Assembly (NCBI GenBank): GCA_922989275.2
Contig: OV277863.1
Coordinates: 26,130,001 to 26,194,000 of the forward strand
Length of the DNA stretch: 64,000 nucleotides
Direction of reading: 5' to 3'
Source of the DNA: Gari tellinella
Lineage: Eukaryota > Mollusca > Bivalvia > Cardiida > Psammobiidae
Shown in pieces: positions 41,601 through 53,600 of this stretch. A program made the translations under genes and the position numbers. The stretch's first letter is position 1. Every line of letters begins with the position of its first letter. The notes below the pieces were generated by a model that ran no database searches, had not been told where the DNA came from, and saw only the letters and a list, made by a program, of their open reading frames with translations.

Positions 41601-44600
41601 CTGCTTAATGTTGAGTTTGAGTGGCAGAGTGACCTTCTTCCAGATGTCAACCGAACAGAGGGTCCTCCCCCTCCAATTACTTCGAATTTAATTCGTGAGG
41701 CTCTCGGTAAAATGAAGGATGGGAAAGCTGCAGGTCCTTCGGGCATCATTGCCGAGATGTTGAAAGCAGCAGGGGAGGAGGGAGTTGAGTTGCTGAGACA
41801 ACTGACGGAGGCAGTCTTCACTAGTGGTGTAATACCCAATGATTGGGAGGAGAGCTACATCCTTAACCTGTACAAGGGTAAAGGTGATGCTCTTGAGCGT
41901 GGGAACTACCGTGGCCTCAAGCTAACGGACCAAGTGATGAAGTTACTGGAGCGGGTGCTGGACACTTTTGTAAGAAGGATGGTTGACATTGACTCTATGC
42001 AGTTCGGCTTTGTTCCTGGGCGTGGCACCGCTGATGCTATCTTCATCATCCGCCAGTTACTGGAAAAGTTCATTGCAGCCAACAAGCCACTGTATCTTGC
42101 CTTTGTGGACCTTGAGAAGGCCTTTGACAGAGTGCCTAGGAAAGTCCTCTGGTGGGCATTAAGAAGTCTTTGGGTTGACGAGTGGGCTGTGCGCGTCATT
42201 CAAGGAATGTACACTGGTGTCAGAAGTCGAGTGCGCGTCAACGGGCAGTACAGCAACGAGTTTGGAGTCGGAGTTGGAGTGCATCAGGGTTCGGTCCTCA
42301 GCCCTCTGCTTTTCATCCTTGTACTTGAGGCGCTTTCACGCGAGTTTCGTACCGGCATCCCTTGGGAGCTTCTATACGCGGATGATCTCGCCATGGTTGC
42401 AGACTCACTCGAGGAGTGCATTTCCAAGCTGACAGCTTGGAAAGCAGGTATGGAAGGTAAAGGGCTGAGGGTCAACATGAAGAAGACCAAACTCATGGTA
42501 TCTGGCCCAGGGCTTGATCTTCTTCGTGACTCTGGGGCATTTCCTTGTTCTGTGTGCCGGACTGGAGTTGGGGTGAATTCCATCAAACGTTCCCAATGCA
42601 TGCTGTGGGTACACAAGAAATGCTGTGGCATCAAAGGCAGAATTGCTGACGACCCGGACTATGTGTGCCCCAGTTGTCGAGATATGGCGTGCCCTATTGA
42701 TGGTAGACCAGTCACCCAAGTTGTCGTGGATGGTGTTCAACTAGAGGTGGAAGCCAGTTTCTGCTATCTAGGTGATACGCTGTGTGCAGGGGGAGGATGT
42801 GAGCTCGCCATCATCACCAGATGCGGTACGGCCTGGGGAAGGTTCAAGAAACTCCTGCCTCTTCTTACATCTAGGCATGTGTCCCTCAATGCTCGTGGGA
42901 GAGTTTTTGATGCTTGTGTGCGCTCTGCGCTACTACATGGAAGTGAAAACCCAAGACGACATCACTACAGATGTACTGTATGCAATGCTGGGGATTCAGG
43001 AAGTGACAACGGCCCTACGCACAAGGCGTCTGAGATGGTTTGGACATGTATCCCGTGCACAATCATGTATCAACTCGATGATGGGTATGGAAGTGCCGGA
43101 ATCCAGAGGGCGAGGGAGGCCAAAGAAGACTTGGTTGGAATGTGTCGAGGCTGACATTAGGACATGCAGCCTCGACAGCATTGATCCGCAAAATAGAGAA
43201 GCCTGGAGGTTAGGTGTGGGAAACTCTAGCTGCCTGCTGCCTACCCCTGTAGGGACACCCGCAGCAGTTGAAAAATAAACTCAGGATTTAGTTAGTTAGT
43301 AGTTAGTATGTGTGCAGTGGCGGAAATAGCCAAAGATGACCAGTAGTCAGTGCTCTTAGGAAGGACATAGACATGTCCGAAACTGTCAGGTAAATAAATA
43401 TCTTGGTTGTGTCAAAGGAAATAATATCTACACATAAAAGCCATTTAGTTTATTCCCAAGTCCTTACTTTTCATCTGCTTGGCCCGCCTTAGCAGCTCTT
43501 TTTGCTGTTCCTGCTCTATTCTCTTCTGAAACTGAATCTCAGCTACTTTACGTGCCATTTCTGAAAATAAACAGGATACACAAATTAAGAGCAAAACAGG
43601 ACAAACTTACTTTAAAATTTTAACCCTTTACTCCATAGCCTATTCTAGTGCTGAAGATAGGTGACCACTTAAAGCAGGTTGAATGTAAAGCAGAATGCGC
43701 CTTAAGGCGCATTCTGCTTTACTTCAGCCTGTTTTAAGCTACCATCTGCTAGAATATAGAAACTATTTCTTAAAATGCAATTTCATGACTGTATAAATTG
43801 GAACTATTTTCTTCGGTGGAGGAATAAGATATATGCGCTAAAAGGCGCTTCTATGGAGGAAAGGATTAAACCATTTTTTTTAAATTCTAATTCAGGTGGT
43901 TGGTTGAAACAAAATTAAAGCAGGCTAAATGTCAAGTAGAAATCTCAATGAGAATATATTTGTTTTAATTTAAGCCCACTTTTACCAGCCACCTTTCCAT
44001 CATACTTTTTCATAACCTGGTTCCAATGTTTAAGATGGGCAGCTGCTTACAGTATGTTGAAAGTAAATAATAATTTTCCTGGAAACATCGTTGAAGATAT
44101 CTTAAAATAGCCAATGAGACCTTTGATACCATACTCTATATTACAATGGTCAAATAGCCACACTTTGGTATAAGATATATTACCTTGCTGTTCATTTTTC
44201 TGTTTTATTTTATTCTCAATCATCTGTCTGGCCAGAATCTGTTGCATCTTAAGTTTTTCTCGTTTCTTTTGGTTCTCAATCTTTTTCATTCTGCGACTAA
44301 CAGTAACTGAGAGACGGTCCTGAATCTCATTGTCAGTGAGCTTCACAAAACCCTACAATAGAAATCTCATTGTCAGTGAGCTTCACAAAACCCTACTATA
44401 GAAATCTCATTTTCAGTGAGCTTCACAAAACCCTACAATAGAAATCTCATTGTCAGTGAGCTTCACAAAACCCTACAATAGAAATCTCATTGTCAGTGAG
44501 CTTCACAAAACCCTACAATAGAAAACCAGAAGTGGGAATCTATGTGAACTCTTCCCCATCATAAGTGACACATCAACTCCTTATTTTAAAAATGAACTGT

Positions 44601-47600
44601 TCCAGTTTTCATTTTAATCTAACTGGTTTTGACTCGTCAGGGTTTTTCCCCCCAAATTATTGACAACTGACAACTTGTAGCAATCCTCTGGTAAGGATCT
44701 TCACTGTTTGCATTAGGAGTGTATACTGTCATCATATTAGGGCTCAGTGAGTTTAGTGTCATATGATTCTTTTACCTATTACTCAAATTGCGTGCCTTAA
44801 CCCATTACCTCATAACCCATTGCCTGCTACAAATCCTCTGTAATTGCGCTTTTCAAAATTTATTTTAACATCACTGAATTATATCTATTTCTGCTACAAT
44901 TTTGACTTTTAAACCCCCCCCATCCCCAACCACCACCCCACACTTGTTTACATTTAATTGCAAAGTTACACTCAAGCCATGTTTCTAATACTAAAGTAAG
45001 ATGGTCACTTAAAGCAGGTTGAAATAAAAGCAGAATGTCCCACAAGGCACATTTTTCATTACTTTCAACCTGCTTTTAAGCTATCATCATCTTCAAGATA
45101 TAAAACATATTTTTTATGGTTCATATTCCTAACTGTATAAAGTGGAACAATTTTCTTCAGTGGAAGAATAAATTGAAGGCGTAAAAAGGTGTATTTATGA
45201 GGTAATGTATTAACCCATTACCCCATAACCTATTTCTAGTTTTGAAGATAGGTTACCGCTTAAAGCAGGTTGAAAGTAAAGCAGAATGCTTTCAGCCTGC
45301 TTTAAGTTACTATCTTCTAGAATAAAGAAAATATTTCTTGTGATACATATTCATGACTGTTTAAATTGAAACTATTTTCTTGGATGGAGGAATAAATTTG
45401 ATACGTAAAATATTGATTAAGTTTATAATCAAAGTTTATTTTCCGAAATACAGCAGCTCTGTCTGATCTCTTAAGTAGCCCTCTGGCCGTTTGTATACAT
45501 ACAGAGGCAGGGCCCCTGATAGTGTCATATAATGGACTTGTCCATATAGATAAGGGACCTCATCATACTTATCATGTGACCAAAATTAACCAACCACAAT
45601 CAATTCTGACCGAAGCTGGATGCTGCAGAAGGGGGCGTCTTTGTGTGCAGTCAGTTCTTTGTGGGCAGTCAGTTAAGACAGTATTATTAATTAATCCTTA
45701 TATTACCGAAACTTCTACATACGGAATTGCCGTTACTTACGATAAAAATATTTGATCAGTGTTGGACAATTACCTGGATTTATTTGTTTCTATAAGAAAG
45801 TGAATTTAAGTGACTTACTTTTACTTACAAGGATCTGGTGTAGAACTAGATCTACATTTCCTTTGTTCGCGGTAGAGCTCAGTCGGTCAGCTCTTTTTCG
45901 AACTATAAAGATCGCTGCAGTGACTAGTTAGGCCCGTGTTTACCAGTGACATAGTTTTTAAAATTTTACCTCAATTAGATCTAGTGTCATTATGCCACGG
46001 GTTCCTCGAAAGTCTCAAAGAACTCGCGGATACAGTTCTAATAGTGAACAAACTCTCTAAAATTCGCGAAATTCGAGGCGTAACAGTACCGTAGAAGACG
46101 CGGGTGTTGTGTGGAATAGAGGTGAATGGGATTTATCAAACCCATTAAATTGGACTACTACACAGTTAAAGAAAGAAAGAAAACAAAAAACAACAAAACT
46201 GTGCGATATCGCTACAGCGTTGCGACTGCTATATTAATGAAAACTTTGACAAACAAAGGCAACGCCCCTCTCGGGACGAAGCACCTTCGGGCGGAAGTGA
46301 CGAATCCAGTAGGAATCACGCGGACCCGGAATCACGTCATCAGTACTCGGGACGAATCGCCTCTTAGCGGAAAGAATAACAACAACAAACAATGGCGACC
46401 ATAAACAACACGCTGCTGTCAACGATGAAATTGATGGCTGAATCGTGTGCAGCTCTGCAACAAACAGTCAACAAACGGTTGACAAAAGACAAGCAAATAA
46501 TTAGTGATCGGATCAACAAAGCAGTAAATTAATAAACCCGATAATTAGACACTACGTGTATCTAGACATGAATTGGATAAACATTCAACAACCTGTATCA
46601 ACTGCAGCCATACCCCCTGTTCGAAATATGCACAAACCAGAGAGGCTAGATGGTGGATGTCGAAGATGAGGTTACAGTTATTGGCAACACAAGCCAGAGT
46701 TTTCAAAAGATATGTACCTTTATTTCTATTCTATTTCTATTTACTACTTCTACGCCATCAATACTGATGATTATGAGAAGGGGCACTTTTTAGGTGTACC
46801 ATTGGGACTGTACCCGACCGGTCACTTTATCCTGACACCGACGAACCAGTTGTAATGCTAACCCGAAATCCTGAGTACAAAGGGAAGCCATTTGTCAGTC
46901 TATATATTTATACTGTCTACATGTTGTAGGCAGCTTAAATTTCTAAAATATAATGAAACTTCATGTACGTAGCCGGGTTAAAAAGCTGGGCATAGTTTTC
47001 AAGTCTGAAAGATCAATGTACATAGAAGTTGAAATATATTATATCCCAAGCATCTATATGACAGTTATCTAGTGGTAACAGTGTGAGAAAAATATGCAAA
47101 CAGACTTGTGACTCGAACCCGGGAACCCTCGCTTAGCGATTGCTCTCCCTTCTGATCTATACAGACCACTAACACAAATCTTTCACCAAGTCCATTGAAC
47201 TCTACTTGGCTACACAAAATTTTAACAAGAGTTCTACTTATTATATTCGTACAATCCGAGAGATACATATATATATAACTATCCTATGTGATGTGGTAGG
47301 AGAGGCATGTAGCCACACAGAGACTCGAACCCAGGACCCCTCGCTTACAGGGCGAGTGCTCTCCTGTCTGATCTGTCCGGACCACTTCTTACACAATCTC
47401 TCACCATTTTGCAATGAACTCAGTCCGACTACATATTGACAAAGGTGTTGTTTTTGTTTTTTCGAGATACTCTTGCTGTGATTCTAATGAACAAACCTCA
47501 CTCAGGCACATAAGGCGAAAATGTACTTCAAGTGACTGAACCACTGATTGTTTTCTTTAGGCAAGCATTTCTTGCTCAGTGGGAAGGCGAAACTTGCACT

Positions 47601-50600
47601 ACAGCAGAACTAATAATGGAGCTAGTTTTATAATTAGGAAATGAAGTAGAATAGTTTGTTGCTGCATTGTACCAAATTTATCTCTCCCAACAGTTGTCGT
47701 CTGCTGTTCGGTGGTGCTCGTGCCGACTAACTCAAGTGACCAATCCTCTCCTAGGCAAGCATTACTTGCCCGATTAGGAAGACAGGATTGCACTTCAGGT
47801 GACTGATTCTCTCCTAGGCAAGCATTACTTGCCCGATTAGGAAAATCACACTTCATTAAGAATTACAGTTACTCTGCGATGTGCTCGAGTACTAGTGCAC
47901 ACGACTCATTTACTTACCCTCGGCCAGCACATACAGAGTGATTTCTTTCTTGCAGTCATCATAGCACGGGTATCATGGCTTCAGCTCACGGGGCTGCTGT
48001 TTTAAATTGAAAATTTTTTGTTTTTGCCAGACGGTACAGGTTTATTCTGCTCACAGCTTAGCCAAATCAAAGCCATAAATGTACCATTTCTGATGGTAGT
48101 TTATTTTCTTGACGACAGGCAAATTCTTATATTAGCAAATTAAGCGCCATTGCATTTGTCATGTATTTATTTTCAGAGGAAGTACTAACAATTTGTTTGA
48201 CTGGCAAGTTCCTGACAGATAATGACGGTGCAGCAGCTGCATAACTACAGGAACTGGTCACCTACTAACCATCACGAAGGCATGAGAAGGCACATAGGAT
48301 TATGTCCACCGACCAATGTCTATTGTCTTCGACAGAGCTCAGCAGATATTGATGGTACAGCGAATGACAAGAACTTCTAGAGTATTCACATTTACACACA
48401 GGTGGTGATGAAGAAACCAACTGTCATGTGTTACAGAGTGAAAGAAATGAAAGTTAAAGACATTATAATAAACATTCCCAATCGATGGTAGAAAAACTGT
48501 TCAGGGAGCTGTCATCCAAGGCATTGCTTCAATTAACTCTAATTCCAGCACACAATATTAAGTGTTTTACATATAAATAACAAATATGTCATTTATATTT
48601 TTAGTATATTTGAAATAAGATCTATAGGCATGTAATTTTACTAAGTTTTTGCAAATGTGCTTTGTTGATTACAGCACTAACACACATTAGGTTCCATATA
48701 TCATGGCACTCGATTTTGGTGTTTTAACATCTAAATTTGTTTGTGAAGATGGGGCCCAACATCTACGTGGTATTACTTTATGTAACTCGATATTTGCTAA
48801 ATGGGTACATTTCCTCATAAAAATTGGGGTTTTTTGTGCGAATCGGCCACATCACATGCAAAGTTAGTATGTGCAGAAATATAAAAGTTTATCAGCAAGG
48901 TTTTAAAGCATACAAACATTTACTGGCTGTATGATATAATCTCAAGATATTCTTATGTACTTTATTGCTTACGGTCAAAATACCTGATTAGGTTTATATA
49001 CGTAGAAAAGGTGATACTAAACCCTTTTGAATTCAAATGTCAATCCATGGTTCATTTAAATATGATTTGAATGGTATAAGGAAAGTGCAAGCTAATTCAT
49101 GTTATTTCCAAACATGGCTACCAATCACAGCTCAGATTTTGAAAAGTACATGCATTGCCTTGAGCAAGGTTTTTGACAAATATACAAATGTCTTATTAGA
49201 AGCCATGTATACAACTGCCTTCTACGTTTTCAGCTGTGGAGAACTGACTATTGAAAATACTTTGACCCAGCTTGTCTTTTAATACGTGCAGATATATCTG
49301 TAACAAATCAATATGTAAAAATCTGTGTATACATTTCAAGGACTGATCAATTTCATTAAGGCTTTACAAACATAGCCTTTCTTTATTACAAGTTATCATA
49401 TGCCTGTAACTAGAAGCTACTTTATTCAGTGTCAAGCCATTTTACAGCGTATAGGCTATGATCTACGCAAATACAATGGCCACTCTTTTCGTATCGGTGC
49501 TGCAACATCGGCACGCATTGAGGTCATTTGATAAAGACTTTGGGAAGATGGTCTTCAGATTGCTAAACTCGTTATATAAGAACACCACAGACAGTGTTAA
49601 AAGACGCTCAATGCAGTTTGGCCACATGTACTGCCATGAAGGACAAGAAATGATCAAATAGAATAAACCTATTTTATTTATAACACCTACTCAGCTTTCA
49701 TCACAACATTATTTCTTCTTCAATATTGCAGACCTGTGGCCAAGGTGCATCGAAACAATATAATGTATACATTATGATGTGTGCAAGCTATACTTATAGC
49801 AAAAAAGGCATGTCGTACAATAGCAAAAGAATTTCACAAAGGTATTAGCTATTTATTTATCTCCTAAACCTCTATTTATTCATCTACCATACTTGGGGTT
49901 TATGCAGCTGCTTATACATCTGCATAATTTGGCATATTTATCATTATTATTCAACCATTTTAATCTCTCCCAAGTATGAGACAGTTGCTGTTTGTTGCCT
50001 GGCAGTGTTCTGTGGTGCTCGTGCTATGATGCACTGGTGACTAATTCTCTCCTCTCCTAGGCAAGCATTTCTTGCCCGATTAGGAAGGTGGGATTGCAAG
50101 TGATCGATACTTTCCTAGGTAAACGTAATTGCCCGAATAGGAAGGTGTCTCTCCTAGGCAAGCATTTCTTGCCCGAATAGGAAGACGGAAATCGCACTTC
50201 AGTCGGAATTACAGTTGCTCTGCGATGTGCTCAGGTATTAGTGGACCGGACTCATATAGGCAAGCATTACTTGACCTCAGCCTGCACATACAGAGTGATT
50301 TGATTCTAAAAAATTGGTCATAGCTCGGGTATCGTGGATCAGTGTTGGGGATAAGACAGCAAACATTTATGTAATGATAGTTTATATGCCAACATATTCA
50401 GCTGCATGAGCCCTAAAGGCAAATAAATGATTAGTAGTTACATATTAAATTATAAAACTAAAACCTCGTTGTTATGTTGTGTTTTGGGAAAGTAAAATAT
50501 TGATTAAGTTTATAATCAAAGTTTATTTTCCGAAATACAGCAGCTCTGTCTGATCTCTTAAGTAGCCCTCTGGCCGTTTGTATACATACAGAGGCAGGGC

Positions 50601-53600
50601 CCCTGATAGTGTCATATAATGGACTTGTCCATATAGATAAGGGACCTCATCATACTTATCATGTGACCAAAATTAACCAACCACAATCAATTCTGACCGA
50701 AGCTGGATGCTGCAGAAGGGGGCGTCTTTGTGTGCAGTCAGTTCTTTGTGGGCAGTCAGTTAAGACAGTACCTCCTCCTCCCCAACCACCAACCTTTGCT
50801 ATTGTACGACATGAAAAAGGGTTCATGTAAATTGAAATATATTCTCTCGTTTTATACATTCATGTTTTTATGCATATTTATCATTATTATTCAACCATTT
50901 TAATCTCTCCCAAGTATGAGACAGTTGCTGTTTGTTGCCTGGCAGTGTTCTGTGGTGCTCGTGCTATGATGCACTGGTGACTAATTCTCTCCTCTCCTAG
51001 GCAAGCATTTCTTGCCCGATTAGGAAGGTGGGATTGCAAGTGATCGATACTTTCCTAGGTAAACGTAATTGCCCGAATAGGAAGGTGTCTCTCCTAGGCA
51101 AGCATTTCTTGCCCGAATAGGAAGACGGAAATCGCACTTCAGTCGGAATTACAGTTGCTCTGCGATGTGCTCAGGTATTAGTGGACCGGACTCATATAGG
51201 CAAGCATTACTTGACCTCAGCCTGCACATACAGAGTGATTTGATTCTAAAAAATTGGTCATAGCTCGGGTATCGTGGATCAGTGTTGGGGATAAGACAGC
51301 AAACATTTATGTAATGATAGTTTATATGCCAACATATTCAGCTGCATGAGCCCTAAAGGCAAATAAATGATTAGTAGTTACATATTAAATTATAAAACTA
51401 AAACCTCGTTGTTATGTTGTGTTTTGGGAAAGTAAAAAGGTGTATTTATGAGGTAATGGATTAAATGACTCCTTATAATAAGTTAGATCCATTTATTATA
51501 TACATATCAATGATTTATAGAGATTTCTCAGTTAGATAAATTTGATATTGTCACTGTTGATATCGTCACTAGTGCGGACTCGTTTTTTAACCAGATAACA
51601 ACCCTTTCGAGTGATATATTTTTCATATCAATCCAAAGAATTTGATTATCCTCTATACTGTACCCATACTTACATTGTCACTAGCACCCACTCTTGCTTC
51701 ATAAAACTCTCCAACATTCACTTTGGTGTTAAATGAGAAGGTGTCACGACCAAGACCATCTGCTGGATGCCTCTCGAGGTACTGCAAGCAATCAGAAAGC
51801 ATCATTTTACACCCTTATCCTGCCATAATAGTCTCACGTCTACATTGTTCTTTGCAAACATATTTTCAACTAGAAATGTGTCTATGCAAGACTGTGATGC
51901 CCTGAAACATATTTAGCTTACTGTTCAGTAGAGCTGAACAATTATACTCATTTTTGCAGATTGTAATAGAATTAACTAGAACGGCTATCACTAAAGGTGA
52001 TAAATACCCCCACTATCCAGCACTCTGCAGACGTTTTCAATAAGGTTTTACAATAAGGTCAAAGGTGTAAGCCAAGGTCAAAATGACTTAAAATGGTAAC
52101 ACTCTGCAATCCCAACATATAATAATAACAACACACCAGGTTTGGTAATCGTGGATGATAGGGTAAGAGATATTCTCTGGACAATTTGTTTTTCATAACC
52201 AAGGTTAGAGGTCAATTTCAAGGAAAGGTCAAGGTCAAAGAAATTTGAAATTTGTGTCTTGCACATCTACTACTCCTGAGTAACATTTATGCCAAGTATC
52301 AAATGAATCCGGTTGAAACTGAAGGAGGAGTTGAAAGTACAAGATTTTGCAGACAGACAGACCGACCGACCAACGACCGACCGACAGGCTGATTCCAGTA
52401 AACCCCCCTCAAACTCTGTTTGTGGGGGTATAACAACTTTATGAAATTATTTTGAACACCAGACAAAAGGCGATCCTAATAGGTCAGCATGAATGAGTGT
52501 TCTTTTGAAAGGTTGTACAGCGTTCCCTCCCTACAAGGGCCCTCCCAACAACCCCCCATTACAACGCCCCTTGCCACAGTTCCCTAAACAGCACATTTAT
52601 GTCTAACGTTTTTACTGCTGCAATACTGTCTGCTTAAGTTGTCGTCTGCTGTTTTTTTCTTAAAGTTACATATAAGTGGACATTTTGATAGAACAAGTAC
52701 AATGACAAGTGACAAACAGTTTGAATTCAGATCAGACGCTGCATAACGCGGCGTCTGATCTGGATTCAAGCTGTTTGCAAATGTAAGCAAAGTCTTAATT
52801 TTCCCTCCCTATAACGACTCCCTCCGAACAATACACACAATCTGTGTCTCCCATTGGGTGTCGTTGTAGAGAGGGAAAACTGATAGGGCACATTGTCTCT
52901 ATGATTGCATTAACTCTTTCAACACTATGAAACTGTTCAAAATATACTCAAAACATATGCAAACAGTGTAGACCCAGATCAGAGGGCTCCTATAGGAGCC
53001 CTCTGATCTGGGTCTACACTGTTTGCTAATTCAGATCAGTATTTAATACACTACCTAGAATTCAAAGTAGACTGGTTCATGTTTTGGTTACTAAAAAGAT
53101 CCACAAGGGAATCTAATAACCCTCAAGAGTTACTTAGTGTTGAAAGAGTTAAGAGAGATAAGGACCACAATGGAAATAAGAATATTTCTTACTCTTTTTT
53201 GTGTAATCCTTGGCATATAATGTTGAGTGACATGGCTGTATTAAATCATACATATTGTTGCTTATTGTTTACTGTGTATGTTTTTAATAACAGATTGTCA
53301 TGTTATTGTACATTTTATGTTGAAATAAATCTATCTATCTATCTAGATATATCTACCCTCATGACGTCTGGTATGGTCTTCATCTTGCGACCACATGGTG
53401 CAAAGTACCATACCTCCCCAACTATACCCCTCCGTCCGTAAGTGTGTATGTTTGTCTGACGCTTCCACCCTTTATCTAGAGGTATCTTTATCTTTGAGTC
53501 ATCCAGAACTACATGGCGACGTTTAATTGGCTTCTTTCCTAAAACACAAATTTGTTAATGATAAAAACACATTAGAAGTTAATTTGATTTGATTTGTTAT

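Larger units (their letters stand above)
45411..51437 (+). mobile_element. Tyrosine-recombinase retrotransposon (Ngaro/DIRS-like) with split direct repeats, degenerate
   Basis: Layout A1 (45411-45683, 273 bp), internal 4.2 kb, B1 (49932-50497, 566 bp), A2 (50498-50770), 101-bp spacer, B2 (50872-51437). A1/A2 and B1/B2 look identical by eye. This A-ORFs-B-A-B order is the split-direct-repeat layout of YR retrotransposons. The interior has a gag-like remnant and a recombinase remnant; I found no RT. GTAAAA occurs before A1, at the B1/A2 junction and after B2. Confidence 0.85.
45210..51464 (+). repeat. TM1 MITE split by the tyrosine-recombinase retrotransposon
   Basis: Left part 45210-45410 (core I shortened), right part 51432-51464 (AGGTGTATTTATGAGG ... 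GGTAATGGATTAA). The two halves join at GTAAAA. Confidence 0.85.

Noticed and set aside
47599..47856. Minus-strand frame with repeated NRASNACLGE
   Set aside because: The peptide repeat is only the translation of the iterated DNA hairpin in the B-like repeat.
53079..53441. Plus-strand 120-codon frame
   Set aside because: Covers a MITE end, a LINE tail and the antisense of BAZ2 exon 5; no protein features.
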